64,000 nt of DNA, from contig CAWUHX010000081.1 of assembly GCA_963922205.1 (NCBI GenBank), forward strand, positions 62,001 to 126,000, given 5' to 3'. The notes beneath the pieces were generated by a model that had not been told where the DNA came from, did no database searches, and was given only the letters and a program-made list of their open reading frames with translations. Shown in pieces: positions 1-12,800 of this stretch; the first letter of the stretch is position 1; each line of letters opens with the position of its first letter. The DNA is from Romanomermis culicivorax. Taxonomy: Eukaryota; Nematoda; Enoplea; Mermithida; Mermithidae. Both the position numbers and the translations under genes were made by a program.

Positions 1-3000
1 AAGATTTTTATTCAATTTTTAATCGCCTTCTAGACCGAAGATCAAAACCTACAAAAAACATGAAGCACCCTATAAATATTGAATATTAAAACGAATATGA
101 ACACGAATTGAAATCTTTATTTAAAAATTGCAGTTTTCTGTATACTACGCAAAAAGTAATAACTTCAATTTTTTATTCAACCTAGGGTTTTTGTGACATC
201 TCAAACGAAAAATTGAAAACGAAGCCTCCAATCCTACAATACGAAGACTCCGTTCATATATGTATATAGATGAAAAATGTTGAAAAATCCAAAGGAATTA
301 CAGAATAATCGACTTTTGCCTTGAAATGAATTTTAATCTTCAACGTTTCGAATTATTCTGATCGTTTTAATGTTGTTTTTCTGCACTGTATACTAAAATT
401 AAAAATCTATCGCCATAAATACAGGAAACATCTACCCACGAGGAAAAGTTTGTGCTCAACAACATAAATAGCATCGCATTCACCTTATCGCCATTCTCCA
501 TCAGCGCCCTATCGCACGAATTAATTTGGTCGGCTTGCGTGATAAACAACCGTTCCAATTCCTCAACATCCAACGTCCATTTATTTATCAATTCCTCCAA
601 TTTTTCGTAAGTTAACGGTTTATTTTGTGGTCCGGTGACCGTACTTGAAGCCGGTATAGGCGCCGCGGCAGCAGACGTCGGCGCGACATTGACCACCGGT
701 GCCGTCGCTTTAGGAGCTGAAATAAGAGACATCGAGAAAGTTAAAAAGATCCGTTACCAATATATCGGATGAACATAAAATGCAGAAAACTGACTGAAAG
801 AAATGTTGAATTGGCCCTAGAGACAATAATGTCCAGGAATCGAAAGAATTAAATAATCCAGATTTGTTAGAAACGGAAAAATGATACTTTTCGAAGGTGA
901 AGCGACGTTACTGAACGTCCCTTCAGGTTACTATCTGAACTTTGATCCAAAAAGTATTGAAATTTAATGTTTACAGCATTTTCAACGCGGCTAAACAAAG
1001 ATGATGTAGTTATCATCGACCAAAAAAAGAATTCCGATTTCAACTACATTCCATTCTTAAAGACGGCTCTCCCAAAAGAGCTGAGTAACAGTAAATAAAA
1101 CATTTTCCGGCAAATTTCGTAAAAAAAGTTTTGCTAAGGATTATCAACAACGACGATCGTTGATCAGAAACCAGACGTTAACTGTTTAATCCTTTCAGTT
1201 TTTCTTGATACCTTTTTACAGTAAGCTTACGTTGAAATTTCCGAATATTGCTGACCACTTGATTTTAAAACAAATGAACTAAAAACTGGCATAAAAGTAG
1301 TAGTTTACTACTGCTTTTATGCCAGTTTTCAACTCACGTACATACGGATACGAAATTTCAAGGAAGTGAGAAACTAGAATACCTGATGAACAGAGCCCGA
1401 ATACCGTAGGTTGACTGGCTAAGGTACATCAAGTCTTTTAGGCGAGCCGTTCTTGGACCAGGTATTCTATACTCAATATGCACTTTGTCCACTGATAATC
1501 GTTTTTTTTAATTCTAGATATGAAAACCTACATTTTTCATAGGCACATAGTAAGCATATCTGTAATTTGGGGGGTTGGTTGGGGGGCCCCTCGAATTGGT
1601 GGAACCCTATATCCAAATGTCGGGACCTCCAACACGGAAAAATTAGGAAAAAAGAGACTTTTTTGGGAAAATTTTCGAAATCTTTCGGTATTTTTTTGAC
1701 TTTTTTAGATGTTTGAGGACCCCCACAATTTTGGGAATTTCGAGACTCCACCCCCCAACTGGTCGGACCTCTTACAGGCATACATGCACGTGGGGGGGGT
1801 TTGACCCCCAGCAGACTCTTGCTGACCCCCAGCAGATTTTACCACCCCAGCAATAATAGCAAAGATGACGAAGTAAAATGAGCAAGAGAGAACAAAAAGT
1901 TGTCATAAAAATGGGAATGATGCTGTAGTTTAACAATTTTTCTAAACAAAGCATACTTGATTCCAAAAAAGTAACATTAAAACTTTATAAAAGTGCAGTC
2001 TAAGCAAATAATTTTACATGTATCCAACCAATATAGGTTGAAGAATATGCTGCTTGAATGTTAGAAGACCTATCTGAGACCTTCTTTTTGTTATCAAGAA
2101 CGAAAAAAAATTTGTATTCCATCCCCTGTCCTGGCTGACCCTCAGCAGAATTTCTATGCTGTGCATGTATGCTTACAGGTATGACTATTTTGGATTCCCC
2201 ACCCAAGATTTTGTTGAAAATGGGTATTCCATTGCACAAATTTGGATTTTACCCTCCTCCCAACCGATTGGAGGTCTTACAGGTATGATAGTAAGATATG
2301 TAGATTAGATGAAATTTAAGTGAAAGCAGTTAGGAAAATAACACCTTTTTTTGTTTTCTCGTTTACCGAAAGTTTTTCAAAAACTTACGGGAATAGTGGA
2401 CGAACATTTTAAGTTAACACGTTTGATTATGAATATTCAATGTGGCTCGTAAACCACACTTTTAAATTATTTCAAACAATTTTCCACACCACTGAAGATG
2501 TAAATAGTCATACAACCTGCTTGATTCGTCAACGAACTTTGCGTCGTCGCGCCAACAGAAAGTCCTAACGTAGGCGCGACTGCCGGCTCTTCATTTTTGG
2601 TCGGTTTCGCAACGCCGCTGCCCAACCCAAACGTCAAAGTAGGTTTGACGGCTGACGTTCCGCCGATCGTGGTTGTTGTTGCGCTGCCCAATGTGGAAGA
2701 TGTCGTCGATGCCGACGGAAATTTTTCTAACGGTAGACTGGCGACTGGCAGAGTTGTTTTTGCGGAGACGTTCGACGTCAGTGTAAACGGTATCGACGAG
2801 GCCGACGTAGTTGTAGCGGGCGTACCGAAGGAAAAAGGGGCGACGGCGGTGTTAGCGGGTGTAGCTGTGGTAGTGGTCGGCGCTACGAGAGAAAAAGGTG
2901 CCGCGGGAAGTGTCGGAGCCACTGATGTTGTCGTTGCCGGGGCTGCTGGTGCTCCAAAAGAAAAAGGCGCTGCGGCTGGTGCAGGAGCCGCTGAGGCTTT

Positions 3001-3672
3001 AGTCGCTGTTGTTGCCGCAGCAGGCGCTCCGAAAGAAAAAGGCACTGCGGCTGGTGCCGGAGCAGCTGAGGCCGCAGTCACTGGTGTTGCGATAGCGGAC
3101 GCTCCGAAAGAAAAAGGCGCTGCGGCTGTCGTCGCTGGAGTTGCGATCGCGGTCGCTCCCGCTCCGAAAGAAAAAGGAGCTGCCGCTGTCGTTGCTGGAG
3201 CAGCTGCCGCTCCGAAAGAAAAAGGCGGGGCGGTGGTTGCGGGAGTCGCTGCCGCAGTGGTTGTGGTAGTCGATGTGCCGAACGAAAATGGTGTTGCGGT
3301 AGCCGCCGGTTTTGGCGCCGTCGTCCCAAAACTGAAAGGCGTTGATGTCGCCGTCGTGACCAGCGCGCCCAACTTTTGCGGAGCCGACGAACCCAATAAA
3401 AGTCCGGTCGTCGCGCCGAAACCAGGACCAGTAGTCGTCGTCGCAGGCTTCGCCGTTGCACTCGTTCCGAAACTGAATGGCGTCGTCGTGGAGGGAGCAC
3501 CGAAGGAAAAACCAGTCGCAGTCGTAGTCGTCGGAGCAGCTGCAGTCGACGTAGGCTTGAAAAGTGAGGCGCTAGCAGTGCCGAAACTAAACGGTGACGT
3601 CGCACTGGCGGCAGCGGGTGCACCAAACGAAAATCCTGTGGATGTAGTGGTCGATGCTGGTGTTCCAAACAT
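1..3672 (-). CDS. Nup62: Nucleoporin Nup62, 5' part (3' end off window)
   Basis: Central-channel nucleoporin of the nuclear pore. Exon 1 (2517-3672) starts at ATG 3672 and encodes about 385 residues of Ala/Thr-rich sequence with about a dozen FG motifs, mostly PFSFG, the barrier-forming FG domain. Exon 2 (484-716) joins in phase 1 and carries the start of the Nsp1_C/Nup62 coiled-coil domain; the stretch LTYEKLEELINKW and the later NGDK match the conserved Nup62 C-terminal region. Boundaries: donor GTTGTA at 2516, acceptor TTTCAG at 717, donor GTGAAT at 483. The remaining coiled coil, which in the family binds Nup54 and Nup58, is not seen in 1-483 and must lie beyond the window. The 1.8-kb intron (717-2516) is filled with repeat elements. 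The C. elegans counterpart is npp-11. The identification is firm from domain order; the missing 3' exons are inferred. Confidence 0.9.
1554..2290. repeat. Outer poly-G-ended repeat hosting the 395-bp element
   Basis: The left edge reads ATATCTGTAA followed by a G tract, and the right edge reads as its inverted partner (CCAATCGG.. CTTACAGGTATG). The 395-bp element sits inside it. The same end motif, ATACCTGTAA followed by poly-G, recurs at 17330-17445 and, more distantly, at 3716 and 4786. The boundaries are approximate and it could be two adjacent elements. Confidence 0.4.
1778..2172. mobile_element. 395-bp inverted-repeat element in Nup62 intron
   Basis: The ends are inverted copies of GCATACATGCAC, and the element is flanked on both sides by TTACAG (1772-1777 and 2173-2178), which looks like the target duplication. 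An empty version of the target, with the same GGTCGG..TCTTACAGGTAT context, is visible near 17345-17373. No ORF of note is inside. A diverged second copy in the same orientation lies at about 25326-25731. It is a non-autonomous DNA element (MITE); the superfamily is not assigned. Confidence 0.75.
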
Positions 3673-3715
3673 AGCCTTTTTAATTATACGTTTTTCCTAC
3701 AAAAATGTAGAATGC

Positions 3716-4786
3716 ATACATGTAATTGGGGAGGGGAAGTGCTATGGGACCCCCCCCCCCCATAAATCGTCTACCATATGGCTAGCCATTAGGCGACCGC
3801 CCACCCCCCAGGACTCTCCAATCCAATGGCTAGCCATATGGTAGCTGTAGGGACCCCCATACTTATGGTCGGAAAAATACTGAAAAATGTAAATTTTTTG
3901 ATGAAAAATGTGAATTTTTGAACAAAAAATGGTGAAAAATGTGAATTTTTTGGCGCTTCGCGCCATAAATACAATTTTTCGGTCCTTTTAGGGAAAAATT
4001 ACTATTTTTTAAACCTTTTTTCGGACTTTTTTCGTGAAAAAATCTAATTTTTTTCCTTGGGAGACCCCTTCCACTAAAATTTTGGGAATTACTAACCCCG
4101 GCCCCAAAAAAGTCGCCCAACCCCCCTCCCAGACCTCCGGGCCCCGTTACATGTATGCTAGAATGTGACGTGGGCGGTCCAAAAAATGACCAACTAATAT
4201 CGGAATTGTATGACAAAATTGGGATGCACAAACGCCATGTATTGAACAGGCGCCATTTAGCGCACAAGCGCCATACAAGAACCATGTAATGCACAAGCGC
4301 GAGAGCCATATGGAATAACAATTGAATACGGATTACTTCTGCATCCATAGATTAAGATGAAATCGTGTTGGCAGTTTTTTGGAAGTGAGTTTAATAAATC
4401 ATTTATTTGAGATCGATCCTACAGTAATCATTTGATTACATTGTTTTGACAAAAAATTACATATTCTCATCGTTGAAAACTAGGCGCGATTTTTTCCTAC
4501 CAAATGACACATGCAGCGCAAAAACTGAAAAATAAAAACAAAAACTGCTCCAAAGCTTTTACATCAACGTTTATGAAAAAATTGACATTTTTGACTATTT
4601 TTTATACAAGAATCGACATTTTTCAATTGACATTTTGCAGTATTTTTCCGATAAAAGTGTGGGGGGTCCCTATGATTATCATATGGCTGGCAAATCCTGT
4701 GGGTGGATCACCCAATGGCTAGTCATATGGCCGACGATTTCTGGGGGTTCCTATGGCACTTCCCCCCCCCCCCCCCAATTACATAT
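3716..4786. mobile_element. 1.07-kb terminal-inverted-repeat element next to Nup62 start
   Basis: The left end (about 3716-3900: CATGTAATTGGGGAGGGGAAGTGC..., then a Pu/Py tract and ATGGCTAGCCAT-like words) is inverted at the right end (about 4600-4786: ..GGCACTTCCCC, then CCCCAATTACAT). Both ends contain C/G homopolymers of 12 bases or more. A GGCGCTTCGCGCC hairpin lies at 3952-3964. The element carries only short ORFs with no recognisable domain. It ends roughly 45 bp upstream of the Nup62 start codon, so it occupies the promoter or 5'-UTR position. Confidence 0.65.
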
Positions 4787-6803
4787 ATGACCCAAAAAAT
4801 AATGCACTATGTAAATAATCAGAATTCTCGTTTGTAAAACCACTTTTAAGATACATTTAGTCGATCATTTCCAATGTTAGAAGAAAAAGCAAAGAAAATT
4901 CAATTCTACTCACGAGATGGAAATTCAGTCATTATAATATTTCAAGAAAAAATTTTCTCCGAAGTTATCCCATAAAAGTAGTAAAAGAGAGCAGAGAATG
5001 ATCGATTTATGGGCATCGCTTATAATTGACTTTTTTGAAGATCGGGCCGACGGTTTTTCGGGCGACCCATGATCGTTAATATCTTGTTTTCTGTGGCAAT
5101 TCCTGAATTAATCAGCCTTGCATATGATTATTTAATGGGAAAATGTAAATGTTAGGTCACTTTTGGTCATTTGCGAAAGTTAAATATGATTTTTTCTTGA
5201 GTCGTAGAAAATATAAACAAACATATAAAGTGAAAATGATTGAAATAATTCCATATGATGAAACTAGATTGCAAGTACATTTTAAAGATTTTGTCAGCCC
5301 ATGTAGGTTCGAATTGTGACTTTATTCAACTAAGCCTTAACAACATTCGAACCAAAATGTTCTATAGTGAAATCTTCGTGTAAACAATATGGTACCAATT
5401 TTGGTCATCTATAAATTTACACGCATTTAATAAAAAAGACAAAAATTAGTACTCTATGTAATCAAAGTCGCTAACACACGAATTTTTTTTGTTACAAATT
5501 GATATAGGTTAGTGAATCATGCTGCCAGATTTTCAGTCTTGTGTCATATGATTTATCAGAAAATTGTAAATCCATAGAATATAATACTTACTTTCTAGTT
5601 TTATTATTTAGAAGGATTTCAAGAAAAAACAAAAAGCAAGTGATTTATGGTGAAAAGAGTGTTGTTTTATTTATGTATACATTAAGATTTGTATAGATTT
5701 ATGTTTACGGTATTGCCCATCGGAAATCGGTTGATATTACCGGCAAAGGAAATTTCCGCAATCGATCATTATCTAACTGGAAGAAAGTTTTCAAGGAGCC
5801 GTTTTTGAGATTGAGCAAACAAATGAAATTCTAGAGAAATCATTTCAAACAAAAATGACATATTATGTGATGATCATTCTTTGAATAAGAGAAAGGTTTT
5901 GTTTATTCCTCATTTTCCTTTCCGCATTTCGTTTCTCAAAAAAGGCAGTTGCTATCTAAGAGCAATAAGACCAGTAATTTCTAATTTTTAACGTTTATTT
6001 ACACTAAACAATTGAATAATAAACAAGCATGCCACGTGGTGAGTATGTCCTTGTGTTCAACTCTATGAGCTGAACATAATTTTTGGACTCTGGCTGGACC
6101 CGGTATGCTATGAATTGGGTCAGAGGTCACCAACTCAACTGGGTATTTTTATTGCCTGAACCGACCCGCTCCGATATTCCCTGGCCCGGTACATCCCCAG
6201 TCCTCAAAGTTACCAAGTTTACAGCGATGTTGAGTTAGTTCAATGCCTTTGCCAAATTCTCTGAACAGAATCTGGTTGTCAGAAAATTTTGAAACTATGG
6301 AGCAAGTCGCTGCAGTGCTCATCGTTTTTCCTCCTCACTTCATCTTTGAATCGCCAAGCAGCAGTCCCTTCATCAAAATACGCTTTCGAAGACTATTTCT
6401 CTATTTCCTATAAATTTGTCGGATTTTTTGCACTGTTCTCATCTGAAAAAATATTTCTCCACGTCAAACTTCATGACCCAGATGATTAGAACAGAACATA
6501 TGAGAAATCGGAATACGATGTCTTTTTTGATCACTGTAATGCAGAACTATTAAGCGACACGTTTTTAAATTTGGACTCAATACAAACGAAGCAATTTATA
6601 GTCTGTCTCAACGGAGCTTGAATAAAATTTCAGAGAACAGATAAATCTAAACTCGACTGTACTTCTTACATTTTAACTTGGCACTTTTACACCTGAGAAA
6701 AGACAAAAAAAATACAAAATGAAGTAATGAACAGAAACTAAGGAATGTCAAGATAACCAAAAAAATAAATTAAAAATTTATTCGATCAACATTTTTCTAC
6801 GAG
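4787..6803. other. Intergenic DNA between Nup62 and BMS1
   Basis: This is AT-rich sequence without a supportable gene. A patch at about 6080-6210 contains CCCGG/CCGGG words (GGACCCGG, GGCCCGG) resembling the ends of the element at 39949-43486 and is probably an old element relic. No RNA gene was recognised. Confidence 0.4.
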
Positions 6804-9800
6804 TTATTTGTGTTTTCTTTTTCTTTTATGACCACCTCCTCTACCACCTTCACCGCTCATCATATTTATTCTTTTCTTTTCCATTTGACTCATCATGCGG
6901 CAAATCCGTTTCTTTTGACTTTTTTGATTTGTCGCGCGTTTAGCTTCAATTTTCTCCAGTTCCTTCTTGTGTCTCTGCACGCGTTCATTCATGGCGTGTT
7001 TTTCCTTGACGATTTTATCTTCGTGGACGGTTTTCAACATTTTCATCAACTCCAAAATCTAAAATGATGGAAAGTTTAAATTGGCTGCCGTAAAACGCAG
7101 AAATAAGGCATGCATTGATAAATTAAGATTGAAAAACAAAAGCGAAAATGAAGCGATAAGTGACTCACAAATGACTTCATAACTTTTCCTTGCTGTGCAG
7201 CGTTCTACTAACATGATCATTAGGAAAGTTCATAATAATTTAACCGAAATCACAATTCACAAGTATGGGTTAAGAATGAAATTTTTGTAAGTTGTTGCTG
7301 CTTTCGCATTATCACTTAACTGGTGACCTAGGAACTCCCCCAGAAATCTTCAGCCATGTTGCCATCTGCAAGATTAGCCAATCATACGGCCAGACACGCA
7401 TGGCAACATTTTTTCAGGGGGTCTTCGCACTTTTCGGCAATCGGGGGATGTGCGAAAAAAACTAAAAAAAGCTCCATAAGCATTATTATCATACATACTA
7501 TGCGGAAATTTTCATCAGAAATGTTAAGGGGGCTATCTGACGGTTTTTTTGGGACAGGGGGGATATCCGGTGTCTCTGGGTTTCAGGGTTTACTCTCTAC
7601 CCCATATGTGCATGTATGCATACGGTTAACTTGGGATAGCCATAGTGACACTATAACTTTGGTCGAAAATAACTGAAAAATGTTTTTTTGGTGGAAAAAA
7701 TCATTATTTTTAAAGCAAAAAACGGCAAAAATGCCAGTTTTTCATGCAATAAATATAAAATGTTATGGTTTTTAGATAACTATCTATTTTTCAAATAATT
7801 TTTCAGACTTTTTAGGCAGAAATTCAGAAATTGTTTTCTTTAACGAACCCCTCATTTGATTCTGAAATTTTCGTTCACGAATAAAATTCCTTCGAAGCGC
7901 GAAAAATTTTACCGAATCCTCTTGTGAACTTACTTTTGATTCGTGCGGCTCCAAAATCAAAGCCGTGTGTTTATCAGTCAAATGACCATCGTGAACTTTC
8001 TTGGATTTCTTCTCAGCTTCTTCGTTTGTACGTTTCGTTTTGAATTGATATGGCAGAAGTTTTTCCATCTTTTTCGGAATAGTAATCACCGTCGGTTGGA
8101 AAGGCTTGCGTTCGATTTCCTGCAAAAAGTCGACGTTGAATCATTTGGCTAACAGTGGAAGGAATTTAGGGGCAACTTACTTTATACAACGAATCTTGGT
8201 TTACTTGCGCTTTCAATCCCAATCGGAATCTCATTTGCCCGACAGTTCGCATGCCACACCATTTTAGTTTATCTTCTCCGGCTGCTAATAAGTTACAAAC
8301 TGGGGCATAAAATTTATCCACGTCGACAGGGTACCACGTTCGAACAAAAATCAAATCTGAAAATTTTCAAGTAAAAGAGAAAAACTTATGGTTATTCTGA
8401 TTGACATGAAAGAAGCTTTTAGAGTCGCAGAAATCGTTTGGCGAGCGAAATTGTTTAATGTCAATGCGAAATTTTGATTACCCCGCATCAAAATCTTGTC
8501 TTCAAATGTCGCCCTGAAAGCACCTGGAGGTGCGCTAAGCGCCTTTTTTATTTGACCTCGTAAGCCACTGACCGTTCTCAAACTGGCACCTTGGAATTTG
8601 GCGACTTCCAAACCGGACGTAAACATGTCCTACAACATCACACAACGATACAGTAGTAATGATTTATACAATGTAAATTCACTCTGACTAAACATTAATT
8701 CAAGGCAGAAATGATCGTGCATACCTTTATAAATGCGCTTTTTTTGAAAATTTTAAATGGCGTCCCAACCAATTTGAGTTTCTTGACAACTTTAACCGAT
8801 TTGTCTAAATTTAGTACGACGCCTGTCGCGGCAATACGAAAATCTTTCTGAAAATTGATGAGAATCAGCCAATGATACATGTTGAATGAAAATACAGAAA
8901 CGTACAGAAACTTCTGCAACCGTTTGAACTGCCAAAAATCCAGTGTTTTGGGGAGTTATAGGCCCTGGAAATGTAAAATTATTCTTATAAAGCAGATAGG
9001 CGGACTACAAAGGAATATAACAAAAAATTATTCTGTGAAGAAATAGTTTTTAGATTTTCAGGATTTTGCAGTTGTTCCTAGCTTGAAACTGTGCGGCATC
9101 ATTTTTAATGTATTTATATCGAAAAAAGACTTACCCCAGAATAATGCTTGACAATGAAGATGTTCCGGAGTATACTTGATCATCCGGTTACGCATGTTAT
9201 GATCTTGACTAAAGTAAACTGGCATCGTTTGGAATCTGCGCCACCCCAAGGATATGATCAGGGGATCTCGCGTCTTCAAAATTCTTTTATGCCATCTGTG
9301 TTTCTTCAACCGAACCTTGAAAACAACAAGCAGTGCAGACTCAAAAATTTTATCGGGTTATGAATAACTCATCATGTAAGTGTGACAATCACAAATGTTG
9401 TGTAATAGAATAACCCTCGCGTCGAAAGAAACTCACTTGAACGCAGCCAACATTTTCTTCAGCATTGAGTAATCCGCCAATTATGTATGGATAAGTTGAA
9501 TCGAAATTTTCGATGAATTCGCAAGACATTTTGTCAATTTCTATTCTGACGTACATACCCGGTCTGAAACCCTCATACTGTACGCGCTGATCATCGTTCA
9601 ATTTTTCAAATTCGCTTTTATTCAATTGCGTCTGCTTATCAACTTCTTCCTGTACCAATTAACAGACATATATTAGTCGAGCTTACGTATTCAGGTCCAT
9701 TAAAATCTTTTAGACGAGATAATTTGAAACAGCTACGCGTGTGAAGAGCTTGAAATGCTCAATTTCGTAGTGAATGCAAGCGTACTGGACTAAAAAACTC

Positions 9801-12800
9801 AAATTCATAATTCAATTGAACTCGTTTTCGGAACAACATTATATGAAATGTATAACTCTTGCATCTGTCGGGTACAAAAGTATTTGTACGGTCATCGTGA
9901 TTGTAAAGTACGGGTTATTCATATTAAACATTCAGCCCGAGATATTAACAAGTCTGCTCAACAACGTCTTTAAATTGACAAAATTCAACACTTTTCGTGC
10001 AATAAATTTCTGGGAGCTATTGAATTAAAGTTTATTCACTTTTAATTCGTTGTAAAATTTGTTGGAAGATTCGTCGTATTCGGCGTCGAAAGCTTGTTTA
10101 AGCTTGATTTTCTTTTCCGCTCTAGAATCCGCCGAATCCTCTTCCTTCATAGTATTTCCGTCGACCTCCATTTTTTCATCTTGATCGCCGAAATTCTCTT
10201 CGTCCTCATCATCAGCTTCAAAGATGAACGGAATGAGAAATAAAGGAGTAAACCAAAGATTTTAGGATAATTTAATAAATTTTGATAAGCATATGGCGTA
10301 ACAACCTACATTCCTTTTTGTTTCCCATTCTCGAACCGCGTATGATCTGTCCAGTTTCCAAGTCCTCAAAATCACCATATAATTCATCGTCACTACCGTC
10401 GAATGAATTTTCTCCTTTACAATTGTTCATTTGATCGTCGTTTTTCAAAAGCGTTTCGGCATCCTCATCATTCGACCATTTTCCGGTAACGAAACAATCT
10501 CGAATGCTGTTGATCATCTGCATTATGTAAATTTTTAGAAGAAAAAATTTAAAAAAAGAGAGGAATGCTACAAGTAAGCCCTATATGAAGTTCCAAACAC
10601 AACACTTCAAAACTGAAAATGGACAATTCTTTACAGTTGAGATTTCTCATTAATTCATACTTATCTAGTAATAATGTGTAGGAAAATAAATAACTCACAT
10701 CGTCTAAAGCAACTCCAATTGTACTGAAACTTCGGTGTGCTGAGAATCGCAGAGAATCATCTTCATTTATTATTTGACGTTTTTGACTACGACCCACTAC
10801 GGTAAAAAGTCCTCCGGCTAATTCTTCAGTAGTTTCATCTTTGTTTTCCGCTTCTGGATTGAGCGGATCTGCGAATATATGGTTTAATAATAAGACTACG
10901 GATATTTTTCTGACAAATTTACCTTGACCATAAACCAATTTCGACCAATTTAGAGACTGGTTTTTTCGATTTTGATAACTGAGACTGGCTTTCGAGAGCA
11001 TGCCGTTTTTCCAGCCGAAAACTTTTTCAGTTGGCTGAAAATAATGAAGACACATATAGAATCGGAAACAGATACATATGGGAAAGTTTAAATAGGCACC
11101 ACAAAGAAAAGAAAGATTCGAGAGGTATTAATATGGGCATTCTGCGAATCGTAATATTAACAAGAATCACTCCAAACTTCTTTGAAAACGTATAGATAAC
11201 GTGAAGAATTAAAAGTAACTAACTTTCTCAGCCTCAAGAAACTCAGGAATCTCATTGTTGAAAATATCAACATTGACTTAGAATCTTAGAAGAGAAAAAG
11301 TAAAGCGGTACTAACGTCGTCCAACTTGTTTTTTTTCATCGATGTAGCTTCTTGCCCTAATTCATCGTCACTCTGAAAAAGTTGGTTAATTAAGAGTATT
11401 TGATGTTAGTACATTTTTGGTGTGTACTTCTTGACTTGTACTGGGCTCTTCGTCGTCATTTACATCATCTTCTGAATCGTCTGAGCCGGAAAGAATATTT
11501 TCATTTTCTTCGTCACTAAAAAAAGAGAATCGACAGAACAGAACTAAGCGCTTATCGAGCCCTAGGCTAATTTGATACCTCAAACTTAACCCATTATTTT
11601 CCAAAGGGGTCGATTTACTGAATATAGCCAATTGACTAAGAGCCAATTTTCCGTCCAAAGGCACTGAACTTTGAGCCATTGAATTCAACAGCTCATTTTC
11701 AGGTTGACTATTTTTGCGCTAAAAATTTTGAAGAGAAAAGTTTTAAAAATTTCAGGGCGATAAGTTTAGTCTTACATTTTTGTGGGACTGAGAACCACCC
11801 AGATCAATATAAACCGCATCTTTATCGTACACTACGCCGCCGACGCCAGAAAACGGCGCGTAAATTGTTTTTTCTCGATCATTTAGCGATCGTTTTTTTG
11901 CCTCGGACGGTAGTGGACATGGATCGGGTAGGAACGACATTTCTTCTATTCGTGTGTCACCAACGCCTGTTAAAATCCCAGTCAAACATTCAAATATACC
12001 GATGAATGTCTAGAAAAATTCACCTGGAATATGCACAGCACATTTATTTTTTATATGGGTACCACGGACGTAACCGTAAAGGCATATTTTTCGATCGCAT
12101 TTAGAATCGATTCTAAGCTGTTCCGGATCAGTCATATCTTCGACTCTGAAAATTTGAAAATAAGCATATTGGCTTGGCTACGCGCAAAAGTAAAATAACA
12201 CAAGAGCAGCCGAAATCTCATAATGATCAGGATCAATATGAAGAGGAATTTTGCTACCACAGCATTTGTAAAACACTTTCATAAAGAAAATTTCCTGCAG
12301 TAAAAAAGATTTCTTGAAAGTTTCAAGAAAAGAGACACAAGTCAAGCGCAGGTATCTCTGCTTAAAAACTGGCTGGACTCACAAATTTGAAAGCCTGTTA
12401 GGGATCAGCTATAATTCTTCATGGGGTCAAATAACCCCTTCTACCTGAGACCCTGCCTAGGGTATTTTCCGCACAGTGTGGACTTTTTTGGGCCTGTGCG
12501 GAAAAAATCTTTCGGCATTTTCCGCACGGAATGGAAATTTTTTTGTGTGTTTCTACTGCTGACGTTGATGAAAAGGTGCATTTTGGTGAAATTCAGAAGG
12601 TAAAAATCTCAATTTTTTCCGGCGCTTTGCGCCGGCGATGGCAATAATTTATAATATTCCCTATAGCTAAGCTGAAGCACAGCCTAGTTTCATTTCTCAG
12701 TTATCCTTCATTGTTTCCATTAATCTGTTATGTCTCTGCTAAAGTGAGTAAAACTCGACAGTTTCTTTGAAAACATAGTGAGGGACAGAATTTTGGCGAT

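Noticed and set aside
3078..3668. 196-codon minus-strand ORF inside Nup62 exon 1
   Set aside because: Alternate-frame shadow, rich in Arg/Leu/His, no domain.
2597..3844. 415-codon plus-strand ORF opposite Nup62
   Set aside because: It is the antisense of the repetitive FG exon; Val/Ala/Gly-rich with periodic KEKG blocks that mirror FSFG. The minus strand has the real domain and splice sites.
6029..6038. Plus-strand ATGCCACGTG followed by GTGAGTATG, looking like a first exon
   Set aside because: Four codons and a good donor, but no downstream plus-strand exon could be found.
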